This document shows positions 56,724 through 64,000 of a DNA stretch of 64,000 bases, piece after piece (within the stretch, counting starts at the first letter, position 1; each line of letters starts with the position of its first letter). The stretch spans positions 1 to 64,000 of the forward strand of contig JAKOVX010000136.1 in assembly GCA_029781855.1 (NCBI GenBank). The letters run 5' to 3'. Both the position numbers and the translations under genes were made by a program. Source of the DNA: Acidobacteriota bacterium (GTDB lineage: Bacteria > Acidobacteriota > Blastocatellia > Pyrinomonadales > Pyrinomonadaceae). Under the pieces are notes generated by a model that was not told the DNA's origin, searched no databases, and was given only the letters and a program-made list of their open reading frames with translations.

Positions 56724-57485
56724 ATGAGCCAAGTCCTAGACGAACCAACAGTTCCGTTCACCGAGGTTTCGATCGAGTCGGTGCTGCTCGACGCCGACCT
56801 GTTCGTTAAATACAGCTCTCCCGACAAAGCGTTTCAGCTGCTTCGCGAATCCATAGACCGCAGCCCGCGGTCTATAAACTTGCGCGAAAAGATGCGCGAC
56901 ATCTGCGTCAAGCAAAAGAACCTGAACGAAGCAGCCCGGCAATGCCTCGCGTTGGTCAGCCTGTACATCGGTCGAGAAGATTTCGACCTCGCCTATGACC
57001 GTCTGCAGGAGGCAAAATTGCTCGATCCGCGGATCTCGGTCGCTCCAGGGCTTGAGGCGATCCGGCGAGCCCGCCGGCCGGAGTTTGCCGCCGCTCGCGA
57101 TAAGACTCCGCAAAACGTCCGGACAGATGTCACCTTTGCCGGAAATCTTTCGTACGTGAGCGTATTCGACGCCGTGCAGGTCATCGAAAATTCCAAAATG
57201 ACCGGTCTGCTGGTAATTAAATCAGATCTTCATCTCGCAAATGTATCGTTCAACGACGGAAAGATCGTGGACGCCGAGTGCAACGGCAAGAACGGCGTTG
57301 CCGCATTCCGTGAGATCATCGAGATCGGCGGCGGAACGTTTGAGTTCTCGACCGCTGACCACTCGTTCCCAGTCGTAATCAACGTTTCCAGCAACACCAA
57401 TTTTCTCCTCGACGTACTGACCGAACTCGATAATGAGCGGGCGGAACAGCAGGGCCTCCGCGATGTCGGCAACGAGATAATATAA
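56724..57485 (+). CDS. DUF4388-domain protein with TPR-like helices
   Basis: The protein has 253 residues. The first 100 residues are helical with a TPR-like pattern (SSPDKAFQLLRESIDRSPRSINLREKMRDICV). The C-terminal half (about 133-245) matches the DUF4388/PATAN fold: DVTFAGNLSYVSVFDAVQVIENSKMTGLLVI, then FNDGKIVDAECNGKNGVAAFREI. Such domains act in signalling with response regulators or GTPase systems. It ends 62 bases before smc on the same strand and may be co-transcribed. The ATG at 56724 is chosen because it directly precedes a well-formed start of the helical domain. Confidence 0.75.
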   Translation: MSQVLDEPTVPFTEVSIESVLLDADLFVKYSSPDKAFQLLRESIDRSPRSINLREKMRDICVKQKNLNEAARQCLALVSLYIGREDFDLAYDRLQEAKLLDPRISVAPGLEAIRRARRPEFAAARDKTPQNVRTDVTFAGNLSYVSVFDAVQVIENSKMTGLLVIKSDLHLANVSFNDGKIVDAECNGKNGVAAFREIIEIGGGTFEFSTADHSFPVVINVSSNTNFLLDVLTELDNERAEQQGLRDVGNEII

Positions 57486-57547
57486 GTTGACTTCAACAGC
57501 CAAATACAACAAAATATAGTGCTCCATCGCAGGACAAGTACTATAGG

Positions 57548-60500
57548 ATGTTTAAGCTTCAGCGCCTCGAAATAACCGGATTCAAGTCATTTGCCGACTA
57601 CACCGAGATCGTTTTCACAGGAAACGGCATCACTGCGGTCGTTGGCCCCAACGGGTGCGGCAAATCCAACGTGTCCGATGCGATCTCGTGGGTTTTGGGC
57701 GAGCAGCGGGCAAAAAGTTTGCGCGGCGGCGAAATGAAAGACGTCGTCTTTGCGGGCACCAAGAACCGAAAGCCAGGCGGCATGGCGGAGGTTGTCCTGC
57801 ACCTCGTCCGCGACGATTCGGTCGATTTTATCGATGAACACGAACTTGGTGACATCGACGAGGCCCTGAGCGAGATCGACGAGGCGGCCGTCGATATGGA
57901 CGAGATCGAGGGATTCGGCATCGAGGCAGAACCCGAGACGATCGATGCTTTGACGGCGGCGGAGTCTAACGGCAACGGCCATCACGAAGCGGAATTTGAG
58001 GTCGAAACCGTTCAGGCGGCGCAGGTCGGCTCGGTCAAGACGGTCGAAACTAAAATTAAGACCAAACGCCATTGGCGGCCGCGATCGTTCGCTCTTGATT
58101 TCGCACCGGGAGAAGCGGTTTCAGTTACGCGCCGTTTGTATCTTTCGGGTGAGAGCGAATACCAGCTTAACGGCCGTTCCTGCCGGTTGCGTGACATCAC
58201 CGACCTCTTTGCCGGAACGGGCTTGTCCGGTGCGCATTACGCGATCATCGAGCAGGGCCGAATTGGCCAGATCCTCTCGGCAAAACCGGCTGATCGGCGA
58301 AATTTGATCGAGGAGGCCGCCGGGATCTCGAAATTCCGTGCCCGTCAGCGAGCCGCCGAATCACGCCTTGATTCTGCAAAATCTAATCTCGGCCGCATCT
58401 CCGACATCGTTTCGGAGATCGATAAGCAGGTTAATTCACTTCGTCGGCAGGCGGCGAAAACGCGGCGTTTCAAGATACTTCAGGAAGATTTTCGAGTGCT
58501 TCTCCGTCAGCTTTACGCGGCCGAGGGTAAATATCTGTCGGAGCTTTCCGAGGAATTAAAGGTCCAACTTGCCGCTGCGATAAAAGCGGAATCGGAGCTT
58601 GCGGCCGGCGTGACCGCCAAAGAGGAAGCGGCGCGGGAAGCGACTCAGATCGCCCGTAATGCCGAGGAAAGTCTCGCTGAGCTCCGAAAGATCCACGCGA
58701 CAAACGCCCTTGAGCGTGACCGTGCCGAACGCGAGCACGTCTATAAATCCGAGCAGGTCGTGAACCTCAATAATCGCTGTGAGTCGCTCCGCGGCGAGAT
58801 AACGTCGAGCGAACAGCGGATGAGCCTGCTTAACTCTGAACTCGAGCGGTTACAGAAAGAGGAGTTGGTCGAATCGACCGATTTTGGCAAAGCCGATGCC
58901 GAACTTCGGTCTGCCGAGGAGATCCACGCTGCCGAATCTGCGGAGCTTCACAAGATCGAATCCGAGATCGAAACGCTTCGCAACGCCCTGCTTCAACACA
59001 CGACGGCCGCCGAACGTTTTGACGAGATCGGGCGACAGCTCGAGATCAACCTGGAAAAGCTGAATTTGCGTTCTGACGGGCTCGCGGCCGAAGGGCAAAG
59101 GGCGGCTCAGAATTTTACCGAACACGAACGTCACGCTGCGGAGCTTGCGGCATCGCTTGCCGCGGAAGAAGAGAAGTTAAAGAGCTTCACGTCCGAGAAA
59201 GAGGAGTTGCAGGCGTTGACTTCCGGAGCTCTCGCCGATCTTCGCACTGCCGAAGCCGAACTTTCCGAGCTGTCCGATGAGTTCTCTGCAAAGAAACATA
59301 GGCTCGCTACCCTCAATGAACTCGAAGAGAAGCGCGCCGTGTACACGCCGCAGGTCCAGAAGATCTTTGCCGAGCAAAGTTCTATCGGCGTGAAGCTCTC
59401 CGGCGTTTTGGCTGATCGGCTGAACGTTGACCAGCGGGCCGAAACGGCCGTCGAAACCCTATTCGGAAGCTATCTGGAAGCGGTGATCGTTGAATCGCTT
59501 GCCGAGGCCAAGAAGCTGTCGGAGTGGATCAAGGCGAATAAGATCGGCCGCACCGCGATGTTGATCTTACCCAGCGAAAGTTTTGGCGACAAGCAAACTA
59601 CCGCGTTCGCAGGCGGAGACACAATCGGCGAACGACTCGGTGTTACAAACGAGATCGCCGCGATCCTGCGCGAAGCATTTCCGCGTGAAATGTCGGCACG
59701 GCTCGTCGATGAACTTGGTTCCGGCCAGGCTGTGGCCGGTGAGATGGAGATCAATTACGACGGCGATCTTTTGCTCGGCGGGCGGCTTTTCGTCGGCGGC
59801 AAATCTCGGCCGGACGGCAAGAACGCGTCGTTGCTTGCGTTCAAGCGGGAACTCCAGGAACTTGGAACGGCTATTCGCGGCCTGTCGGGCGGCATCGATG
59901 CGGCAAGATCGAAGGTCGAAGCGGCACGGGCGACGCTCGTCGAACGTGAAAGCAAAATGGTCGACCTCCAGTCCCTGATCATCAAAGTCGACCGCGGGAT
60001 CCACGGGCTCCAGATCCAGGTTCGTTCTGCACGCGAGGAGATCGAGCGTGCCGAGCGGCATCGTAAGGTTGTCGAGGACGAAACGGCTCAGATCCTGTCG
60101 GAGATCGCGGAGATCCAGCAGCGGATCACGACTGCCCGCGAGAGCAAGGCCGGCGCCGATCAGTCCCGATCGGCCGCTGAATCATCGCTCCAGGCCATCG
60201 CGATACGCTTTAATGAGGCCCGCGGACGCGTGGAATCTGCCGCCGAATCACTCAATGAAAAGCGAATGGTCGCCGCGACTTCGGGTGAACGCCGACGTTC
60301 GGTCCAATCGGCTCTTCGACGCGTTGAGAACGAACGCAAAGAGATCGAAAGCCGCTTGGCTTTGCAAAAGCTAGAGATCGGCGAGACCGAATCGAAGATA
60401 AAGGCGCTTCACACCTCGATAGTTGAGATCACCGACCGGATCACATCGGCTTCCGATGAGATCGCCGGCGAACACGAAGCACTGACCGCGGCCGTGAATG

Positions 60501-61363
60501 CACTCGCGGCAGCCCGTGAGAGTTCGGACGCGATGAGCGAGGAGCTCCATTTGCTCAACCGTCAGGCGGCCGATGCCCTGAACCGGCGGGCAGAGATCGA
60601 GGTTCGGCAGGCTGAGGCGGTGACCGAACTGCGAAACGTCGGCGAAAATTGTCATCAGGAGCTGAACATCGATCTGCGGGAGCTCATCGCATCGACCGAG
60701 CTTACTGACGAATTTGATCTGCCGACAGCGAGGAGCGACGCCGAGGACCTCCGGCAACGGCTGGATGGGTTTGGGGCGATCAACATGCTCGCGCTCGACG
60801 AACTGGCCGAAGCCGAAGAGCGATTGCTCTTTTTGACCTCGCAGCGGCAGGATATTATCGACAGCATCGCGGCGACCGAGGAAGCACTTCGCGAGATCAA
60901 GCAAAGGTCGCGTGAGAAGTTCCGTGCGGCTTTCGAAGCTATTAATGAGAATTTCGTCGAGTTTTTCCAGGAGCTTTTCGGCGGCGGCCGCGGCGAGATG
61001 ACGCTCCTCGAATCTGACGACATTCTCGAGGCCGGCATCGAGGTAGCCGCTCAACCACCGGGTAAACGGCTGCAGAACATCCTGCTCCTTTCCGGCGGTG
61101 AAAAGGCGATGACGGCGATCGCCCTCGTGATGGCGATCTTTAAGTATCGTCCATCGCCATTCTGTCTGCTCGACGAGGTTGACGCCCCGCTCGATGAGGC
61201 AAATGTGGGCCGCTTCGTCAATAAGATCGCGGATATGTCCGAAAAAACACAGTTCATCGTTATCACCCACAACAAACGCACGATGGAGGCGGCCCGGGCG
61301 CTTTACGGCGTGACGATGCAGGAAGCCGGCGTTTCTAAGGTCGTGTCGGTCAAGTTCGATTGA
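57548..61363 (+). CDS. smc: Chromosome segregation protein Smc with acidic insertion
   Basis: The protein has 1271 residues: Walker A GPNGCGKSN (33-41), two long coiled coils, the hinge (about 520-680, containing VYTPQVQKIF and a Gly-rich GSYLEAVIV block) and, at the C-terminal head, LLLSGGEKAMTAIALVMAIF and LLDEVDAPLDEANV. The head is interrupted near residues 89-188 by about 85-90 extra, very acidic residues (DEHELGDIDEALSEIDEAAVDMDEIEG) before the normal VSVTRRLYLSGESEYQLNG strand resumes. SMC folds and segregates DNA with ScpA and ScpB, which are not in the window. Confidence 0.96.
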   Translation: MFKLQRLEITGFKSFADYTEIVFTGNGITAVVGPNGCGKSNVSDAISWVLGEQRAKSLRGGEMKDVVFAGTKNRKPGGMAEVVLHLVRDDSVDFIDEHELGDIDEALSEIDEAAVDMDEIEGFGIEAEPETIDALTAAESNGNGHHEAEFEVETVQAAQVGSVKTVETKIKTKRHWRPRSFALDFAPGEAVSVTRRLYLSGESEYQLNGRSCRLRDITDLFAGTGLSGAHYAIIEQGRIGQILSAKPADRRNLIEEAAGISKFRARQRAAESRLDSAKSNLGRISDIVSEIDKQVNSLRRQAAKTRRFKILQEDFRVLLRQLYAAEGKYLSELSEELKVQLAAAIKAESELAAGVTAKEEAAREATQIARNAEESLAELRKIHATNALERDRAEREHVYKSEQVVNLNNRCESLRGEITSSEQRMSLLNSELERLQKEELVESTDFGKADAELRSAEEIHAAESAELHKIESEIETLRNALLQHTTAAERFDEIGRQLEINLEKLNLRSDGLAAEGQRAAQNFTEHERHAAELAASLAAEEEKLKSFTSEKEELQALTSGALADLRTAEAELSELSDEFSAKKHRLATLNELEEKRAVYTPQVQKIFAEQSSIGVKLSGVLADRLNVDQRAETAVETLFGSYLEAVIVESLAEAKKLSEWIKANKIGRTAMLILPSESFGDKQTTAFAGGDTIGERLGVTNEIAAILREAFPREMSARLVDELGSGQAVAGEMEINYDGDLLLGGRLFVGGKSRPDGKNASLLAFKRELQELGTAIRGLSGGIDAARSKVEAARATLVERESKMVDLQSLIIKVDRGIHGLQIQVRSAREEIERAERHRKVVEDETAQILSEIAEIQQRITTARESKAGADQSRSAAESSLQAIAIRFNEARGRVESAAESLNEKRMVAATSGERRRSVQSALRRVENERKEIESRLALQKLEIGETESKIKALHTSIVEITDRITSASDEIAGEHEALTAAVNALAAARESSDAMSEELHLLNRQAADALNRRAEIEVRQAEAVTELRNVGENCHQELNIDLRELIASTELTDEFDLPTARSDAEDLRQRLDGFGAINMLALDELAEAEERLLFLTSQRQDIIDSIAATEEALREIKQRSREKFRAAFEAINENFVEFFQELFGGGRGEMTLLESDDILEAGIEVAAQPPGKRLQNILLLSGGEKAMTAIALVMAIFKYRPSPFCLLDEVDAPLDEANVGRFVNKIADMSEKTQFIVITHNKRTMEAARALYGVTMQEAGVSKVVSVKFD

Positions 61364-61450
61364 CTTCGGCAAACCCCAGGCGATAAGTGTCATCCAATTC
61401 CAGTCTGACAATGGTGGCTTGGCGTCCGCCGAGTTCAATAAGGTATATTT

Positions 61451-62254
61451 ATGCGGATGATCAAGATCAAAAAAATAGCGGCCTTGTTGGTCTTAACAAT
61501 GTCATTGGCCGCCGTCTGCTCGGCACAGGCTAAAAAGACGCCCCGTCCCGTGGCTCCAACGCCGGTTGCAACTCCGACTCCTGGGGTAGATGACACTCCG
61601 GAAATAACGCCCGAAGTTCAGAAAAAGAATGGACGTCCGAGCTCAGTTCCGGTTGCGGTTCCGGTAAAAAACTACACTCCGACCTACTTTTATGAATATA
61701 CGCGGCCGGGCTTTGTCGTTTCTCCTATCCTGATCGAGCACGATGCGGCGGGTACGGGTAAAATATCGTTTCTCAAGCAAGACCTCGATCAAATGATGAC
61801 CGATCCGCTCCAACTATCGCCGGTTACGGTCAAAACGATCAGCGACGCTCTCAGTCGCCTAGATTTCCTTTCGTCGACCACCGATTACCAATACGAAAAA
61901 GATCTCCCGCAGATGGGGAATGTCAAATTTCGCTACGTCAAGGATGGCCGTGAGCGAACCGTGAAATTCAACTGGACCGAAAATCCGGACGCCAAGATCC
62001 TGATGGACGAATACCGGCGAATCAGCAACGAAGCGGTTTGGAAATTTGAGATCGCGGCGGCACGCGTTAATCAACCGCTTGAAACACCGCGGTTGATGGA
62101 TGGATTCGCCTCCTATCTCGAACGAAACGAGATCAGCGATCCGCCGCACTTGATCCCATTCCTACGTGGGATCGCTAATGACGAACGTCTTCCGCTCATC
62201 GCCCGAAATCACGCCGACAGATTGATCAAACAGTTAGAAAAAAAGAAGAAATAG
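61451..62254 (+). CDS. Secreted protein of unknown function with Pro/Thr-rich linker
   Basis: The protein has 267 residues with a signal peptide (ends SAQA), a short Pro/Thr-rich linker (PRPVAPTPVATPTPG), then a soluble domain with no recognised family. Its middle has a strand and turn pattern (TYFYEYTRPGFVVSPILIEHDAAGTGKISFLK) and the end is helical and basic. It ends 3 bases from the convergent CapA-like gene. Confidence 0.7.
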   Translation: MRMIKIKKIAALLVLTMSLAAVCSAQAKKTPRPVAPTPVATPTPGVDDTPEITPEVQKKNGRPSSVPVAVPVKNYTPTYFYEYTRPGFVVSPILIEHDAAGTGKISFLKQDLDQMMTDPLQLSPVTVKTISDALSRLDFLSSTTDYQYEKDLPQMGNVKFRYVKDGRERTVKFNWTENPDAKILMDEYRRISNEAVWKFEIAAARVNQPLETPRLMDGFASYLERNEISDPPHLIPFLRGIANDERLPLIARNHADRLIKQLEKKKK

Positions 62255-62257
62255 CGA

Positions 62258-63409
62258 TCATTTTGGGGAGATCGTTCCGTCGTCGTCGATCTTAGGGGCG
62301 TTAGCGCCAAAATCTGCCTCAGAAAGGCTTCGGACGACTCGGATCGCTTCGCCGGTCGGATCAAGTGTCGGCCCGCCCCAGCCTTCCTGGCGTCCGGCGT
62401 GGATCGTGCCGCCGATAAATTTGCCGTCCAGGCCTATCCTGATCTCGGCGATCTCGGTCAGAGCTGTCTCGGCCTCGAGCCGAAACCAACCGTAGGTGCA
62501 GAAATTACCGAGGCTGTAAACAATAAGGCGACCCTTATATATTTCCATTCCGCGCATCACGTGCGGGCCGTGTCCGAGCACGAGGTCGGCACCGGCGTCG
62601 ATGACCGTATGGGCGAAGGCGGGCAAATTCCCACGCTTTTCACCGACAAATATCTCGGTTTGGTTGGGAACGTGCTGCTGCGACGTGCCCTCGGCCCCGC
62701 CATGAAATGAAACGATAACGATGTCGGCTCTCTTCTTCGCGTTTAGCACGAATTCACGGGCGGCAGCGAGGTCGTTGACGTTCGGTACGATGCTGTTATG
62801 AGCAAACCCGATGACCGCGATGCGTTTACCTTTGACCTCGAGATAGGCGGTCGAAAATTGGTTGCGATCGCTGCCCGCGTACTTGATCCCTTGTTCGTCG
62901 AGCACCTTTCGCGTACTTGCTCGTCCTATGTTGCCGAAGTCGCCGGCGTGGTTGTTGGCGACGCTCATTACGTCAAAACCTGCCGCCTTTAAGTATTTGC
63001 CGTACCTTGTCGGTACACGAAATGCAAAACAGCGAACCGGTTCATCGGGTTTCGGGTGACCGCACTTCTGGGAAACGCCGTTATCGGTTATCGGGCCCTC
63101 AAGGTTGCCGAAGGCGATGTCAGCGGCAGACAGGATCGGAGTAACCTCTTTGAGAAGGTCGGCGCCGTCGTTCGGCGGCATCCGTGTATCGTTCGGATAG
63201 GGCGAGCCCATCATGATGTCGCCGACGGCCGCGATCGTGATCTGGTTCTCGTTCGGCGACGGAGTCGGCAAGGGTTGCGTATTTGCACTGTCAGGCAGAG
63301 GTTCTCCGGCAATGGTCCTCGGCTGGCACGCCAGCGACGCAAAGATCGCAATGCAGACCGCGACCGCTGCGGCGAAAAGTTTTGGGAACGTCATTATTGG
63401 CCGTTTCAT
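62258..63409 (-). CDS. CapA-family protein (poly-gamma-glutamate or capsule-type)
   Basis: This 383-residue protein has an N-terminal signal-type hydrophobic segment with a Cys at about residue 28, which could be lipidated although the box is not ideal. The metallophosphoesterase-like core shows VGDIMMG, NLEGPITDNG, VANNHAGDFG, SFHGGAEG and LVLGHGPHVMRGMEIYKGRLIVYSLGNF. CapA-type proteins act in cell-surface polymer export or assembly. The polymer cannot be predicted. Confidence 0.88.
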   Translation of the reverse strand: MKRPIMTFPKLFAAAVAVCIAIFASLACQPRTIAGEPLPDSANTQPLPTPSPNENQITIAAVGDIMMGSPYPNDTRMPPNDGADLLKEVTPILSAADIAFGNLEGPITDNGVSQKCGHPKPDEPVRCFAFRVPTRYGKYLKAAGFDVMSVANNHAGDFGNIGRASTRKVLDEQGIKYAGSDRNQFSTAYLEVKGKRIAVIGFAHNSIVPNVNDLAAAREFVLNAKKRADIVIVSFHGGAEGTSQQHVPNQTEIFVGEKRGNLPAFAHTVIDAGADLVLGHGPHVMRGMEIYKGRLIVYSLGNFCTYGWFRLEAETALTEIAEIRIGLDGKFIGGTIHAGRQEGWGGPTLDPTGEAIRVVRSLSEADFGANAPKIDDDGTISPK

Positions 63410-63444
63410 TTTCTATCTTCCGATGCCCAATTCCAAAGTCAGTC

Positions 63445-64000
63445 CTAAACCACCGCGGACCGTTCGCCCGTGCCGATCGTCAGAGAATCGTTGACAAGGT
63501 TTGTCTGTTCGAGATTATGTATCGCGTACGAGCCGGTCGCCGGCGAGGCCGAAGCAAAGCGTCCGATATATCTTGGAGTAACTCCTTTGGGGGCGAGCTT
63601 TCGCAGCCGATCTTCGACAAACGTCCATCCGCCCATATTCTGAGGCTCTTCCTGTGTCCACACGATGTCTGCGGCGTTTGGATATGATGCAACGATCTCG
63701 GTAAGCCTTGCCGCCGGGAACGGGTAAAACTGCTCGAGTCTGACAACTGCAACATCATGGTTTTCGGTCGTTTCGCGAGCTGCATCGAGGTCATAATAGA
63801 CCTTTCCGCTGCAGAACACGATCCGCTTCACCGAGCTGCGATCGGTGATTCGGTGATCGTCGATCACTGGCTGAAAACCTCCGTTTTCTAGTTCGTCGAT
63901 AGTGGAGCTTGCGGCCGGCAGACGCAAAAGGCTTTTCGGCGTCATCACGATCAGCGGCCGTACGATCTCCTGCTTGACCTGGCGACGCAGCAAGTGAAAA
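63445..64000 (-). CDS. sucA: 2-oxoglutarate dehydrogenase E1 component, C-terminal end (5' part outside window)
   Basis: The frame is open to the window edge and ends at 63445, leaving about 184 residues. They match the C-terminus of thiamine-dependent E1o: RPLIVMTPKSLLRLPAASS, KRIVFCSGKVYYDL, VVRLEQFYPFP and WTQEEPQNMGGWTFVEDRL, ending GRFASASPATGSYAIH. This region holds the CoA-sensing and lipoyl-transfer neighbourhood of the enzyme. Downstream of it the CapA-like gene follows on the same strand. Confidence 0.92.
   Translation of the reverse strand, partial: FHLLRRQVKQEIVRPLIVMTPKSLLRLPAASSTIDELENGGFQPVIDDHRITDRSSVKRIVFCSGKVYYDLDAARETTENHDVAVVRLEQFYPFPAARLTEIVASYPNAADIVWTQEEPQNMGGWTFVEDRLRKLAPKGVTPRYIGRFASASPATGSYAIHNLEQTNLVNDSLTIGTGERSAVV

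Noticed and set aside
60371-61438. A 355-codon open frame antisense to smc
   Set aside because: It is the complement of the smc head domain and ends in its flank; no conserved motif was seen.

Overview
The window looks like a chromosomal stretch of an Acidobacteriota genome, most likely from a Blastocatellia / Pyrinomonadaceae-type lineage. This is inferred from family content, not from a search. The signs are: two very large Oar-like outer-membrane receptors with an N-terminal carboxypeptidase-regulatory (CarbopepD_reg) domain; several other secreted proteins carrying the same domain; ankyrin and VCBS-repeat proteins with Asp/Gly-rich blades; a dnaK-dnaJ-hspR cluster with a HAIR operator; and a moderately GC-rich sequence with dense coding on both strands. 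No rRNA, tRNA, CRISPR, prophage or insertion sequence was recognised.

Layout. 1-2.9 kb: the 3' part of rpoC and its terminator, then a 22-bp direct-repeat array. 3.3-8.3 kb (minus): an M13 metallopeptidase, then an HD-phosphohydrolase / TonB-C / PlsC operon. 8.5-13.1 kb: a TPR protein and a first Oar-like receptor. 13.4-17.7 kb (minus): ribA, an ECF sigma factor with a zinc-finger partner, and an MsbA-type ABC exporter. 17.8-26.2 kb: SpoIIM-family and META-domain proteins, an unusual caspase-like/methyltransferase fusion followed directly by a divergent Asp/Glu racemase, DUF58 and YdeI-type proteins, an RRM protein and a patatin. 26.3-33 kb: a subtilase with an N-terminal zinc ribbon, several zinc-ribbon, ankyrin and HExxH proteins of unclear role, and a UvrD/PcrA-type helicase containing a REP-like hairpin in its coding sequence.

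33.2-41.7 kb: a short stress-type operon (DUF883-like, rubrerythrin, Met-rich protein) behind a good sigma-54 promoter match, a large secreted protein, then ybaB-recR, pyrE and a NUDIX hydrolase. 41.8-48 kb: a secreted reprolysin-like protease with a six-blade VCBS domain, a solitary SRA-like reader domain, proC, tyrS, a metallophosphoesterase and pgsA. 49.3-53 kb: the dnaK-dnaJ-hspR heat-shock operon, apparently autoregulated through the HAIR site. 53.2-64 kb: a second Oar-like receptor, a DUF4388 protein, smc with a large acidic insertion in its head domain, a CapA-family protein and the 3' end of a 2-oxoglutarate dehydrogenase E1 gene.

Most of the window is core metabolism and envelope biology. 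The best candidates for undescribed biology are the caspase-like/methyltransferase-racemase pair (19.2-21.3 kb), the zinc-ribbon subtilase (26.3 kb), the sigma-54 stress operon (33.2 kb), the solitary SRA-like protein (43.9 kb), the Smc insertion (57.8 kb) and the 22-bp array (2.95 kb).
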